Below, in pieces: positions 35,512-45,000 of a stretch of 64,000 nucleotides of DNA (positions within the stretch are counted from its first letter, which is position 1; every line of letters begins with the position of its first letter). Source of the DNA: Atlantibacter subterraneus. Lineage in GTDB: Bacteria; Pseudomonadota; Gammaproteobacteria; Enterobacterales; Enterobacteriaceae. The notes under the pieces were generated by a model. That model was not told where the DNA came from and did not search any database. It saw only the letters and a list, made by a program, of their open reading frames with translations. Location: assembly GCF_007570865.1 (NCBI RefSeq), contig NZ_VLPS01000003.1:496001-560000 (forward strand), written 5' to 3'. The position numbers and the translations under genes are program-made.

Positions 35512-36854
35512 AAACATTGATAATTGCTACGCTACTGATGGCGGCATCAGGAGCCGCGACGGGTGCCTGCGAATACATTATTTACCCTTACAGCGCCAGT
35601 GCGTCCGGCGCGATTGGCACCCACCGGCTGAGCAGCCCCAGCGACGGCATCGGCAGCGACTGGCGCGGCACGGCGGCTAACGATGCGCAGAATGGACTGC
35701 TGCCTGGGCTGTCGAAATCCATCGATATCTCAAGTAACCATACGTTCCAGCCGCCCGGCACGATTTTGTCGTCGGCTGGCGGCATTCCCTATACGGTGTT
35801 TGCCCATCGGGGCGGTTACGATCCGGAGCAGGTGTTTTTCCGCTGTACCCCGGATACCGCCGGGCAGCTGTTCGAGGCCTGGTCCACTAATGGTGATGAC
35901 ACTTACGGCGGAATGTATGAAACCACCGATGTGCCCAACGCCTATCTGACGCTGGCGAAAAACGTGGCGTTGCGCCTGACGCATGAAGAGACCGGCTTGC
36001 CGTTTCGCAGCGAGTGGCAGCAGCGGCCCATGACTAATCTGGATACCGATGCCAACGGCAACTACCTGATTAAAGCTAAAAACTTTTCGCCGATCCGTGC
36101 GGAGTTGATTAAAACCGCCGATGAACGTTATTACGCCAACGCCGCTGCCAGCTTTAATTACAATGCCGTGGTGACGCCCACGGGCTATCAGGTATTCCGT
36201 GGGCCTGGCACCCTGAGCTGGAGCATTAAAATTGGCGAGAAACACCTCGGCGGCAACTGGTCTGGCTGGCCCAATGACTGGCCGGGCATCGTATCGCTGT
36301 ACAGCAACGGCATCGTGGTGCGGCGTTCAGCGATCTGCCAGATCCAGGATTTTACGCCGCTGGTGCTGTTTACCAAAATCACTGTGGCGGAACTCCGTTC
36401 CGGCGGTTCGCGTAGCGCCAACTTCCAGATAAATTTCGCCTGCGAATCAGCGGTAGTCTCCGGCGTGGCGACCAATAAAAACAACGTTGCGCTGGGCTTC
36501 CTTGCGCCAGCCAGCAGCGTGGCGGCTGCCCGGCAGTTCAACCTGGTCAGCGGCAGCGCGGTGAGCTGGCTGCTGGATGAAAATTACGGTAAAGCCGGTC
36601 GCGCGAAAGGGATTGGCGTGCGAATTTATCGCAACGGCAGCGCGATGAATTTGCTTACCAGCGATACATCAGGCAGCGGCAGCGCAGCCGGCTGGACGCC
36701 GGTTTTTGCCGGCGCGCAGTCCCTGGTCAGTAGCCAGAACGGGGTCAATTATTATCAGGAAACCTTCGAGGCGCGGCTGGCGAGTTTTGGTGCCGATACC
36801 CTGAGTGCGGGAGCCTATCAATCACATGCTCAAATCCTGTTACGCCTTCAGTAG
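35508..36854 (+). CDS. Two-domain fimbrial tip adhesin (StbD-like)
   Basis: 448 residues: signal peptide about 1-20, then an N-terminal lectin-like region (about 20-275) and a C-terminal pilin domain (about 285-448) with Cys in FACESAV and the closing strand SHAQILLRLQ. Such long subunits sit at the fibre tip and bind the receptor. The start overlaps the usher stop (ATGA). The pilin part begins near AICQIQDF. The receptor cannot be read from the sequence; the tip domain has Trp/Tyr-rich motifs such as NWSGWPNDWPG. Confidence 0.88.
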   Translation: MKTLIIATLLMAASGAATGACEYIIYPYSASASGAIGTHRLSSPSDGIGSDWRGTAANDAQNGLLPGLSKSIDISSNHTFQPPGTILSSAGGIPYTVFAHRGGYDPEQVFFRCTPDTAGQLFEAWSTNGDDTYGGMYETTDVPNAYLTLAKNVALRLTHEETGLPFRSEWQQRPMTNLDTDANGNYLIKAKNFSPIRAELIKTADERYYANAAASFNYNAVVTPTGYQVFRGPGTLSWSIKIGEKHLGGNWSGWPNDWPGIVSLYSNGIVVRRSAICQIQDFTPLVLFTKITVAELRSGGSRSANFQINFACESAVVSGVATNKNNVALGFLAPASSVAAARQFNLVSGSAVSWLLDENYGKAGRAKGIGVRIYRNGSAMNLLTSDTSGSGSAAGWTPVFAGAQSLVSSQNGVNYYQETFEARLASFGADTLSAGAYQSHAQILLRLQ

Positions 36855-37530
36855 CCTGCTGGCGCTGTGGCTGTTGGTTAGCGCAGCCGGACACGGCGCG
36901 GTCAACGTTAATGCGTCGCGGGTGATTTTCAATCAGGGCGCAACCCAGGCGGCGGTGTCGTTGATCAACGACGGCGATTATCCCGTGGTGGTGCAGGCCT
37001 GGATGGACAATGGCGATCCGCGCAATACGCCGGACAACGCCAGTGCGCCGTTTGTGGTGTTGCCACCGGTATTCCGGTTAAACAGCGCTGAAAGCAAACT
37101 GTTGCGGATACTGACCCACGGCGCGGGGTTGCCCGGCGATCGGGAATCGCTATTCTGGCTCAATATTTATCAGATCCCCCCGGAAAGCCGTGCCGAACCC
37201 GCCGGTGAAAAATTGCGCCTGGCGCTGCGTACTCAGTTAAAAGTGATGTGGCGACCCAAAGGCGTGGGGCCGCTTGAACGAAAAACAGTCGAAAAAATCA
37301 CATTTATCCGGCAAGCTGGTTCCATAATCGCCATAAATGATTCGCCATGGAATATTTCTCTTATTGATGTTCGATATTCAAAATATTCGTTACGCGCAGG
37401 GGTGATTCCCGCCTTCTCGCAAACCGTGTTAGTACCAGCCATGTCTCCAGAGCCGTCGCAAAATAAGATAAACTTCTCGGTAATTAACGATGACGGCAAT
37501 ACGTGGGAATTTACGGCCAGCGTAAAGTAA
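36826..37530 (+). CDS. Periplasmic fimbrial chaperone 2 (StbE-like)
   Basis: 234 residues, a second PapD-like chaperone: signal peptide (ALWLLVSAAGHGA), NASRVIFNQGATQAAVSLIN, DRESLFWLNIYQIPP and LRTQLKVMWRPKG. I take ATG 36826 rather than the GTG at 36805. The reading frame overlaps the adhesin end by 29 nt, so it is coupled to it. A second chaperone after the adhesin suggests a dedicated helper for the tip subunit, as proposed for stb-type systems. The last third is AT-richer than the rest. Confidence 0.92.
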   Translation: MLKSCYAFSSLLALWLLVSAAGHGAVNVNASRVIFNQGATQAAVSLINDGDYPVVVQAWMDNGDPRNTPDNASAPFVVLPPVFRLNSAESKLLRILTHGAGLPGDRESLFWLNIYQIPPESRAEPAGEKLRLALRTQLKVMWRPKGVGPLERKTVEKITFIRQAGSIIAINDSPWNISLIDVRYSKYSLRAGVIPAFSQTVLVPAMSPEPSQNKINFSVINDDGNTWEFTASVK

Positions 37531-37584
37531 TGCCCGCGTATGACGTCATGGTTATAGATTTTGATTTGCTAATCAGGGATTAAG

Positions 37585-38358
37585 ATGACACAGGTCTATT
37601 TACTGAATGGAACCGTGGCCTTCTGGCCACAAAAACATAAACTCGTCTCACTGGCAGAAGAGGGGAAAACGCTTGCCCTCAGTAATCCCGCCAGCCGCTG
37701 TCTGGATTTACTTATTCGCCATCATGGCGAAGTCATATTACGCGACACCTTTTTTCAACAGGTGTGGATTAATAATGGCGCGCAGGTCACCAACAATACT
37801 TTCTACCAAAATATCTCGTTGTTACGCCGGGCTTTTAAAGAATTTGGCCTAAATGAGGAATGGATTGTCACGGTGCCAAAGGTCGGTATTAAACTCGAAG
37901 CGCAACTGCCCATTGATATTCGCGACGTTGAGGATGAGCCGGTGTCGCCGGTGGTGGAACCGGCGCAAGTTCCCCCTGTCGCCGCCGCCATGAATAAGCC
38001 TCCCGGGATATGGCGCAAGGCTGCCGCTGCGCTGGTGGCGCTGAGCGTGTGCGCCGCTGCGGGGTTTTTTACCTGGCACAGCGATATTGATAACCGCCTA
38101 CAGCATTTCGTGTTGTTAGAGAATCTGAACGGTTGCCAGTTTTTTGTTAATCCCGATGCGGTCGATTTTAAAAAGCATCAGGACTTTGCGCAGCGATTTA
38201 CCGAGGATTGCCGCACCCGCCCCTGGGTCTATTTATCCGCCTATAAAAACTTTTCGCGCCTTTCGGCATTAAGCTGCCGCGAGGCATTTCAGGTATGGGG
38301 AAAAAACCAGTGCGTGACGCGCTATATATTTTTGGGTGTTAACAATGACAATACGTAA
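37585..38358 (+). CDS. Membrane-bound winged-helix regulator (ToxR/CadC/MarT-like)
   Basis: 257 residues. N-terminal OmpR/PhoB-type winged helix (1-108; LVSLAEEGKTLALSNPASRC and NNTFYQNISLLRRAFKEFG), a Pro/Val-rich linker (115-140), one membrane helix (about 145-164) and a periplasmic domain of about 90 residues with four Cys (184, 209, 231, 243). It lacks a receiver domain, so signal sensing would be direct, as in ToxR and CadC. It lies 54 nt after the fimbrial operon on the same strand and overlaps its partner by 14 nt; MarT of Salmonella SPI-3, paired with FidL and controlling an adhesin, is the closest architecture I know. Control of the fimbria is inferred. Confidence 0.85.
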   Translation: MTQVYLLNGTVAFWPQKHKLVSLAEEGKTLALSNPASRCLDLLIRHHGEVILRDTFFQQVWINNGAQVTNNTFYQNISLLRRAFKEFGLNEEWIVTVPKVGIKLEAQLPIDIRDVEDEPVSPVVEPAQVPPVAAAMNKPPGIWRKAAAALVALSVCAAAGFFTWHSDIDNRLQHFVLLENLNGCQFFVNPDAVDFKKHQDFAQRFTEDCRTRPWVYLSAYKNFSRLSALSCREAFQVWGKNQCVTRYIFLGVNNDNT

Positions 38359-38818
38359 AATTTTTATTTATCTTCTGGCGTTATTTTTACTGGCGGGCGT
38401 CACGGCGGGCACGGTATATGGCTGGCAATACTGGCAGCGCGCGCATTTTAATTGTACTGGTGAAACGTTTATCGAGCGGCCGCCCATGAAGGCGAATATG
38501 GTGGTGAAGTATATATTTAACGGCGACAACGGCGTGGCGGTATTGCGAGGGGAGATCCAGCCGGAAAACGCCGAGCCGATAGCGGTCAACCACAATGTAT
38601 TTTTTACTTTTACCCGTAAAGGAAACGATTATTTCCTGATCTCAAAGGAAGTGGTCTCGTCGACCGGGGGAATGACCGATACACCGTTGCTGCTCGCGAC
38701 GCTGCCACAGTTCTATCTGCGTGCCAACGTCACGTTTTATCTGAATATCAATAAGGTCAACCATGACGGCTGGATGTTCTATACCAGCCGTACGCCTTCG
38801 CTTTACTGCCGGGGTTAG
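38345..38818 (+). CDS. FidL-like inner-membrane protein
   Basis: 157 residues from ATG 38345 (GTG 38336 would add three): one N-terminal membrane helix (about 5-25, [17 protein letters not shown]) and a periplasmic domain of about 130 residues with Cys37 and Cys155, possibly a disulfide linking its two ends. The layout (bitopic partner encoded right after a ToxR-like gene and overlapping it) recalls ToxS, TcpH and FidL, which stabilise or modulate their regulators. The gene ends with a 4-nt convergent overlap with yegS. Function is inferred from context. Confidence 0.75.
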   Translation: MTIRKIFIYLLALFLLAGVTAGTVYGWQYWQRAHFNCTGETFIERPPMKANMVVKYIFNGDNGVAVLRGEIQPENAEPIAVNHNVFFTFTRKGNDYFLISKEVVSSTGGMTDTPLLLATLPQFYLRANVTFYLNINKVNHDGWMFYTSRTPSLYCRG

Positions 38819-39714
38819 CGCAACAGCGGGCAATCTGGCGGCAGGCGGCAACGCAGCGCGCCGGGCTTCACTTCCAGCCGGAACTGCTGGCCGCTGAGCG
38901 GTTCGCCGTCAAGGTTAAAGGTCATTTCGTGGGGCGAGGTGATTTCAAACCACGAAGAGATGCCATCGACAATATTCGGGCTGTCGTCCGGGCGGGTCAG
39001 GGTGGTAAACAGCGCGGGCAGCAGCTCGTCGCCGGTAAAAATCCGCACCCGGAGTTGCCCGTCGTTGATCAGCGCGTCAGGGCACAGCTGCTGGCCGCCC
39101 CCCGCCTGACGCCCGTTGCCAAAACCGATTACCAGCGCGTCACCCTGCCAGTGAAAATTCTCCCCGCGAATTTCGCAGCGGTCCGGTTGCAGGGTATCCA
39201 TGCGCAGCAGACCGTGCAGCAAATATGAAACGCTGCCCAGCGCGGCCTTGAGTTTTTCCGGCGTTTCAGTGGTGATGCGGGTGCCGAAGCCGCCGGTCGC
39301 CATATTGATAAATGCCGCTTCGTTATTCACTTCCACCAGATCGATAGACGTGGCTTTACCGGCAATGGCGAGCTTCAGCGCTTTATCCAGTTCATCCGGA
39401 ATGCCGGTGCTGGTGGCGAAGTCATTGGCCGTGCCGAGCGGCATGATACCGAGCGCCGGACGTACCGCCGTATCAATACGCGACAGCGCGGTCGCCACTT
39501 CGTTAATGGTGCCGTCCCCGCCGCCTGCAATCACCGTTTCCACGCCCAGCGCCACCGCTTCCTGGACGAAACGTTCGGCATCGCCTTTTTCCCACGTAAC
39601 GCGAATGTGTAGCGTAATGCCTTCTTCGCGCAGCAGTTTGACTGCGCTTCGCAGCAGGTCATTGCCTGCGCCTTTGCCATTAAGAACGATCAGTGAAGCG
39701 GGGATGCTGTCCAT
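38815..39714 (-). CDS. yegS: YegS lipid kinase
   Basis: 299 residues (E. coli YegS 299), DAGK-catalytic-domain kinase phosphorylating phosphatidylglycerol in vitro. Motifs: [18 protein letters not shown] near the N-terminus, [17 protein letters not shown] (nucleotide-binding GGDGT), [19 protein letters not shown] and LNLDGEPL-type C-terminal strand ([17 protein letters not shown]). It is a single gene; its physiological role is not settled. Neighbouring cyaR is 83 nt upstream and on the same strand. Confidence 0.95.
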   Translation of the reverse strand: MDSIPASLIVLNGKGAGNDLLRSAVKLLREEGITLHIRVTWEKGDAERFVQEAVALGVETVIAGGGDGTINEVATALSRIDTAVRPALGIMPLGTANDFATSTGIPDELDKALKLAIAGKATSIDLVEVNNEAAFINMATGGFGTRITTETPEKLKAALGSVSYLLHGLLRMDTLQPDRCEIRGENFHWQGDALVIGFGNGRQAGGGQQLCPDALINDGQLRVRIFTGDELLPALFTTLTRPDDSPNIVDGISSWFEITSPHEMTFNLDGEPLSGQQFRLEVKPGALRCRLPPDCPLLR

Positions 39715-39796
39715 GGGGTGTCCTGAAATGAGTCAATCTTCAGGAAGTTTATCCTGGAAAGGAAAATTGCGTGTCAGAACGCACTGAAAGAGAGAG

Positions 39797-39883
39797 AAAA
39801 AAATAAGCCTGCGTAAGGGAGATTACGCAGGCTAAGGAGGTGGTTCCTGGTACAACTAGCATTTATGGGTTATGTTTTTCAGC
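39797..39883 (-). ncRNA. cyaR: CyaR small RNA
   Basis: 87 nt, read on the minus strand: starts GCTGAAAAACATAACCCATA, contains the seed ACCAGGAACCACCTCCTTAG and ends in a hairpin GCCTGCGTAA/TTACGCAGGC followed by seven T. The sequence is nearly that of E. coli CyaR; the terminator stem differs by compensating changes, which supports a structured RNA. CyaR is an Hfq-dependent RNA that represses ompX, luxS, nadE and yqaE. It lies downstream of trhP/yegQ, as in E. coli. A -10 TATGAT (39891-39896) and a CRP-like site precede it. Confidence 0.95.
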
Positions 39884-39917
39884 GAAACGAATCATACCCG
39901 GATCAATCGTGGCGGTA

Positions 39918-39933
39918 TGTGATCTCTTTCTAA
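39918..39933 (-). promoter_or_regulatory. Probable CRP site of cyaR
   Basis: TGTGATCTCTTTCTAA (read on +): the first half is a perfect TGTGA, the second weaker. Its centre is 42.5 bp before the predicted cyaR start, the class II activator position. cyaR is CRP-activated in E. coli. Confidence 0.65.
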
Positions 39934-39967
39934 GAATCATCCCATAAGAAAAAATAACTCAAATGAA

Positions 39968-41329
39968 TTACTTACCGTGAGGATTACGGGTACTCTGACC
40001 AGTGAAATTCCGCATCAGCAGGGCAAATTCCAGCGCTAAATCCTGAGGAACTGGCATCCAGACGGTATAACCATCTCCCGGTGCGATGTCCATTTTCTCT
40101 CCTTTAGGGTTTTCCAGATGCTCCAGCGTAAAGTTGATGTTGCCCTGCGGGGTCATCAGCTCCAGGCTGTCGCCGAGAGAGAATTTGTTTTTCACTTTCA
40201 CTTCCGCCAGTTCGCCACGACGCTCGCCGGTAAATTCCCCGACGAACTGCTGGCGATCCGATACCGAGAACCCGTATTCGTAGTTCTGGTAATCATCATG
40301 GGTATGGCGACGCAGAAACCCTTCGGTATAGCCGCGATGCGCCAGGCCTTCCAACGTTTCCAGCAGGGTTGGGTCAAAGGGTTTTCCTGCGGCGGCGTCA
40401 TCAATCGCGCGGCGGTAAACCTGGGCGGTACGGGCGCAGTAGTAGAAGGATTTAGTACGGCCTTCGATCTTCAGTGAGTGCACGCCCATTTTGGTCAGGC
40501 GTTCAACATGCTGGATGGCGCGCAGATCTTTGGAGTTCATGATATAGGTGCCGTGCTCGTCTTCGAACGCGGTCATGTATTCACCAGGGCGCTGGGCCTC
40601 TTCCACCATAAACACTTTATCGGTTGGCGCGCCGATGCCCAGCGTCGGCTCGACGGTTTGCACCGGGATCGGCTCGTGGACGTGCACGATGTTGCCCACG
40701 TCATCCTCTTTGCCTTCTTTAACGTTGTATTCCCAGCGGCAGGCGTTGGTGCAGGTGCCCTGATTCGGGTCGCGCTTGTTGATATAGCCGGAGAGCAGGC
40801 AGCGGCCAGAGTAGGCCATGCACAGCGCGCCGTGCACGAAGATTTCAATCTCCATATCCGGCACCTGTTCGCGGATTTCCGCGATCTCTTCCAGCGACAG
40901 CTCGCGGGATAAAATCACTCGCGTCAGGCCCATTTGCTTCCAGAACTTCACCGTCGCCCAGTTCACCGCGTTGGCCTGCACCGACAGATGGATATCCATC
41001 TCCGGGAACGCTTCGCGTACCATCATGATCAAACCCGGATCGGACATAATCAGCGCATCCGGGCCCATATCGATCACCGGTTTCAGGTCGCGGATAAAGG
41101 TTTTCAGCTTGGCGTTATGCGGCGCGATATTCACCACCACATAGAATTTTTTACCCAGCGCGTGGGCCTCGTTAATACCGAGCTGTAAATTCTCGTGGTT
41201 AAATTCGTTATTGCGCACCCGCAGGCTGTAACGCGGCTGGCCCGCGTACACGGCGTCCGCGCCATAGGCGAAAGCGTAACGCATGTTTTTCAGCGTTCCC
41301 GCCGGGGAAAGGAGTTCAGGTTTAAACAT
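39968..41329 (-). CDS. trhP: TrhP (YegQ), tRNA 5-hydroxyuridine synthesis peptidase-family protein
   Basis: 453 residues, a U32-peptidase-family protein. It contains the U32 signature IEIFVHGALCMAYSGRCLL, plus the Cys-rich NQGTCTNACRWEYNVKEG likely to bind an iron-sulfur cluster, and a long C-terminal domain. In E. coli TrhP uses prephenate to hydroxylate U34 of several tRNAs, the first step of cmo5U/mcmo5U formation. No signal peptide, so cytoplasmic. It lies between baeR and cyaR. The start MFKPELLSPAGTLKNMRYAF matches E. coli. Confidence 0.95.
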   Translation of the reverse strand: MFKPELLSPAGTLKNMRYAFAYGADAVYAGQPRYSLRVRNNEFNHENLQLGINEAHALGKKFYVVVNIAPHNAKLKTFIRDLKPVIDMGPDALIMSDPGLIMMVREAFPEMDIHLSVQANAVNWATVKFWKQMGLTRVILSRELSLEEIAEIREQVPDMEIEIFVHGALCMAYSGRCLLSGYINKRDPNQGTCTNACRWEYNVKEGKEDDVGNIVHVHEPIPVQTVEPTLGIGAPTDKVFMVEEAQRPGEYMTAFEDEHGTYIMNSKDLRAIQHVERLTKMGVHSLKIEGRTKSFYYCARTAQVYRRAIDDAAAGKPFDPTLLETLEGLAHRGYTEGFLRRHTHDDYQNYEYGFSVSDRQQFVGEFTGERRGELAEVKVKNKFSLGDSLELMTPQGNINFTLEHLENPKGEKMDIAPGDGYTVWMPVPQDLALEFALLMRNFTGQSTRNPHGK

Positions 41330-41465
41330 GGTGTTCTCGTTCTGATGTCAGGTCAGAACCGCCTCACCGGGTGGGGCGGCTTGGGGAGAGGGTTATCCCC
41401 CACATTGAAGGCGGGAATTGTAGCCTTGAGGGGCAGAGGTGTAAACCGATTCAGCCAGCCAGACG

Positions 41466-42188
41466 CTAAACGATCCGGCAGGCGTCCGCTTCCCAGCGAT
41501 ACCCCACGCCATACACCGCACGGATAAACGACTGCTCTTCGTCGAGGGCTTCCAGCTTGCGGCGCAGGTTTTTGATATGGCTGTCGATGGTGCGGTCGGT
41601 CACTACCCGGTAATCGTCGTACAGCTGGTTCAGCAGTTGCTCGCGGGAAAATACTTTGCCCGGTTCGTGCGACAGGGTTTTCAGCAACCGGAATTCGGCG
41701 GGCGTCAGGTCTAACACTTTTTTGCGCCAGCTGGCCTGAAAACGCCCTTCGTCCACCACCAGCGGGCTTTCGGCATCCTGCTTCGCCAGCTCTTTTTGCG
41801 GCTTGCAGCGGCGCAGTATAGTTTTTACCCGCGCCACCACTTCCCGTGGGCTGTAGGGTTTGCAGATATAATCGTCTGCGCCGATTTCCAGCCCCAGCAG
41901 ACGGTCGATCTCTTCGATTTTGGCGGTGACCATCACGATCGGCACTTCGGAAAAGCGGCGGATTTCCCGGCACAGCGTCAGACCGTCGACGCCGGGCAGC
42001 ATCAAATCCAGCAGGATCAGCGACGGCGGCGTCTGGCGTACATAATTCAATACGTTATCGCCATGATCGATCAGCGTCGGCGCATAGCCTGCCGCCCGCA
42101 GATAGTCGATTAACAGTTGTCCCAGCTTAGGCTCGTCTTCCACGATCAGAATGCGTGGCGTGTTTTCATCAATCGGTAGCTCTGTCAT
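41466..42188 (-). CDS. baeR: BaeR response regulator
   Basis: 240 residues: receiver domain with acidic pair VEDEP at 17-21 and phosphorylation site D61 in [13 protein letters not shown], then an OmpR/PhoB winged helix (about 135-235; [21 protein letters not shown]). BaeR activates mdtABCD, acrD and spy on envelope stress. The start overlaps the baeS stop by 4 nt. It is the last gene of mdtA-mdtB-mdtC-mdtD-baeS-baeR, all read on the minus strand. Confidence 0.96.
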   Translation of the reverse strand: MTELPIDENTPRILIVEDEPKLGQLLIDYLRAAGYAPTLIDHGDNVLNYVRQTPPSLILLDLMLPGVDGLTLCREIRRFSEVPIVMVTAKIEEIDRLLGLEIGADDYICKPYSPREVVARVKTILRRCKPQKELAKQDAESPLVVDEGRFQASWRKKVLDLTPAEFRLLKTLSHEPGKVFSREQLLNQLYDDYRVVTDRTIDSHIKNLRRKLEALDEEQSFIRAVYGVGYRWEADACRIV

Positions 42189-43591
42189 GCGTCTCTCGGT
42201 AATTCGTCGTCGAGGGGTAGCGATACAGTAACGCTAATCCCGCCTGAAGGGGAGTGGTCGGCGCGCAGCGTGCCGTTATGGGCCGCGACGATATTGGCGC
42301 AGATTGCCAGCCCCAGCCCGGAGCCGCCGCTGGCGCGGTTGCGCGATCCTTCGGCGCGGTAAAAGCGTTCAAACAGCTTGCCGAGCTGGGCGTCAGTTAC
42401 GCCGGGAGCGCTGTCGGAAAACGCCAGCGTCAGGGTGTCAGCATCGATGCGCCCGTGGATCTGCAATCCGCCGCCCGCGTCGGTATAACGCAGGCTGTTT
42501 TCCAGCAGATTATTAAACAGCTGCATCAGGCGATCGCCGTCGCCGAATACCACCGCATGATCGGGCAGCGACAGCGAGATCGTCAGTCCGCGCGCCACAA
42601 AACGTTCGCGAAACGCGCCAGCCGCCACTTCCAGCAGGTTGACAATGTCCACCGGGGCTTTCTGGTACGCCAGCGCGCCTTCATCGGACAGCGACAGCTG
42701 ATGCAGGTCGTCCACCAGCTTGGTAAGCGTACCGACCTCTGCCTGAAGCGATGCCACCGACTCCGGGGTAAACTGGCGCACGCCGTCCTGGATTGCCTCC
42801 AGCTCGCCGCGCAGCACCGCCAGCGGGGTCCGCAGCTCATGGGAGATATCTGCCATAAAGTCGCGACGCATCTGCTGGTTTTTCTCCAGCGTGCTGGCGA
42901 GCTGGTTAAAGTCCTGGGCCAGTTTACCCAGTTCATCCTGGCTGTTCGTGGTCACGCGCGTAGAGAAATTCCCCGCCGCCAGCTGGTGGGTGCCTTCCAC
43001 CAGCCGTTTAACCGGCGCCAGCAGGCCGCGCGCCAGCAGCAGCGTAGCCGCCGCCGCCAGCAGCGTTGACAGCGCGACAATCAGCCAGCTGGTGCGCCGC
43101 TGCTGTTTATCAAAATTGATGTCGGTGGAGCGGGTCAGGCGCTCCACCGGCGAGGCGATCACCCAGCCGACGCTGGCGTTATTCACGGTGATCGCCCGGC
43201 GCATCCCGTCCGGCGGCACCGGCGAGCGCGGGCCGACCAGTACGGTCTGGTTTTCATCAATCACCCAGAACTGGGTGCGCCAGCCGTGGGGCGGCAGGCC
43301 GTTCGGGCGATGGCGATCTTCGTCGGAGTCCCGTTCGAGCGAACGCAGGATTTGAAACACAAAACGGTCGTTATGGCGTAAAAATTGCCAGTTACCGTGC
43401 AGGGCGTACTGCTCGCCCAGGGCGTCGCTCAGCAGTTCAAGCCGCTGGGCGTTACCGTGTTTGATGTAATCAATAAATCCGCGCTCGAAACTAAACCTCA
43501 CCGCCCAGTGCATGGTGATCAGCAACAAAATGCAAGTGGCGAAAATCGCCAGGAACAGCTTTCCCGTGATGCCGGGCCGCCACAACTTCAT
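42185..43591 (-). CDS. baeS: BaeS sensor histidine kinase
   Basis: 468 residues, two membrane helices (about 10-30 and 168-190) flanking a periplasmic sensor, HAMP linker (191-245), DHp domain with H251 in [15 protein letters not shown], and an ATP-binding domain with [12 protein letters not shown] and the G-boxes DSAPGVTD and [14 protein letters not shown]. It senses misfolded envelope proteins and toxic compounds such as indole, and phosphorylates BaeR. The start codon shares one nt with the mdtD stop. Confidence 0.96.
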   Translation of the reverse strand: MKLWRPGITGKLFLAIFATCILLLITMHWAVRFSFERGFIDYIKHGNAQRLELLSDALGEQYALHGNWQFLRHNDRFVFQILRSLERDSDEDRHRPNGLPPHGWRTQFWVIDENQTVLVGPRSPVPPDGMRRAITVNNASVGWVIASPVERLTRSTDINFDKQQRRTSWLIVALSTLLAAAATLLLARGLLAPVKRLVEGTHQLAAGNFSTRVTTNSQDELGKLAQDFNQLASTLEKNQQMRRDFMADISHELRTPLAVLRGELEAIQDGVRQFTPESVASLQAEVGTLTKLVDDLHQLSLSDEGALAYQKAPVDIVNLLEVAAGAFRERFVARGLTISLSLPDHAVVFGDGDRLMQLFNNLLENSLRYTDAGGGLQIHGRIDADTLTLAFSDSAPGVTDAQLGKLFERFYRAEGSRNRASGGSGLGLAICANIVAAHNGTLRADHSPSGGISVTVSLPLDDELPRDA

Positions 43592-44997
43592 TACTCGCTC
43601 CTTCTGCGTCGCGCGATCACCTCGTTTTTACGGGTGTCTTCGGGGACGCGGGTAAACACCAGCGCGGGCAGCGCGATAATCACCGCCATGCTGAGATAGG
43701 TATAGAGAAACACGCTGTGCGCCGACTCCGGCGTCAGATGCTGATGGCCGAACGCGCCGAGCAGCAGCCCGGCAACGGTAACGCCGAGGCTCATGGAAAG
43801 CTGCATCACCATCGACAGCAGGCCGTTGCCGCCGCTGGCGAGTTGGTCGGGCAGGTCTTTCAGCGTCAGGGTATTCATAGTGGAGAAGCGCACCGCGTTG
43901 ACCACGCCCTGCAACAGCAGCACCACCGGCAACACCCAAATCCAGCCCAGCAGCGCGGTGCCCATAAACAGCAGCGTTACCAGCGCCAGCGCGAGGGTGG
44001 AGAACACCAGCACCCGGCGATAGCCGAAGCGGTTAACGATCTGCACCACGATACGCTTGATGCCCATGCTGCCGAGCACCATCGGGATCATCATTAACCC
44101 GGCGTGAAACGGCGAAAACCCCAGGCCAATTTGCAGGAATACCGGCGTCATAAACGGCAGCATCCCGCTGCCGATGCGCCCGACTAAACTGCCCAGAAGC
44201 CCGATAGAAAAACTCGGCGTCTGGAACAGCTTCAGCCTGAACAGCGCCCGCTCGTTGCCTTTGGCGTGTTTGATATACAGCGCCAGCGCCAGTAAACCGC
44301 CTGCCACCATCAGGCCGATCCAGGGAACGGATATGCCGAGGGTTTTTTGCCCGTCCAGCGCCAGGGTCAACGCCGCCATCCCGAAGGCCAGCATCAGGAA
44401 GCCTGAGAAATCGAAGCGCCGGGTTTGCATGGTGTAGTTGGGCATCAGCCACAGCGTGGCGATGGCACCAACAATCCCCACAGGCAGGTTGATCAAAAAG
44501 ATCCAGTGCCACGAGGCGTATTCCACCAGAATCCCGCCCAGCGCCGGGCCGAGCAACGGGCCGATTTGCCCCGGCAGGGTGACGAAGGTCATGGCCGCCA
44601 TATACTGCTCGCGCGGCACGATTTTCATCACCGTCAGCCTGCCTACCGGCACCATCATCGCGCCGCCGATCCCCTGCACCACGCGCGCCATAATCAGCCC
44701 GTCGAGGGTGCTGGCCTGGGCGCAAAACAGCGAGCCAAGGGTAAACAGCACGATGGCGCTAAAGAAGATATTGCGCACCCCTACGCGGTCGGCCAGCCAG
44801 CCGCTGGCGGGCAACATCACCGCCACGGTCAGCACATAGGAGACAATCACCATATGCATGTGCAGCGGATCTTCGCCGAGGCTCCGCGCCATCGAGGGCA
44901 GGGCGGTGTTCACAATGGTGGTGTCCAGCGTTTGCATAAAGAAACCAAACGCCACAATCCACAGCTGCCAGCGCACGCTTTTGGGCAATTCCGTCAT
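43591..44997 (-). CDS. mdtD: MdtD, DHA2-family MFS transporter
   Basis: 468 residues, about 14 membrane helices with the DHA2 motif [18 protein letters not shown] at residues 24-41 and [15 protein letters not shown]. It is encoded between mdtC and baeS with almost no gap but in E. coli is not needed for MdtABC-mediated drug resistance; a citrate/iron-chelate export role has been suggested for it. The exact substrate cannot be read from sequence. Confidence 0.94.
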   Translation of the reverse strand: MTELPKSVRWQLWIVAFGFFMQTLDTTIVNTALPSMARSLGEDPLHMHMVIVSYVLTVAVMLPASGWLADRVGVRNIFFSAIVLFTLGSLFCAQASTLDGLIMARVVQGIGGAMMVPVGRLTVMKIVPREQYMAAMTFVTLPGQIGPLLGPALGGILVEYASWHWIFLINLPVGIVGAIATLWLMPNYTMQTRRFDFSGFLMLAFGMAALTLALDGQKTLGISVPWIGLMVAGGLLALALYIKHAKGNERALFRLKLFQTPSFSIGLLGSLVGRIGSGMLPFMTPVFLQIGLGFSPFHAGLMMIPMVLGSMGIKRIVVQIVNRFGYRRVLVFSTLALALVTLLFMGTALLGWIWVLPVVLLLQGVVNAVRFSTMNTLTLKDLPDQLASGGNGLLSMVMQLSMSLGVTVAGLLLGAFGHQHLTPESAHSVFLYTYLSMAVIIALPALVFTRVPEDTRKNEVIARRRRSE

Positions 44998-45000
44998 TGG

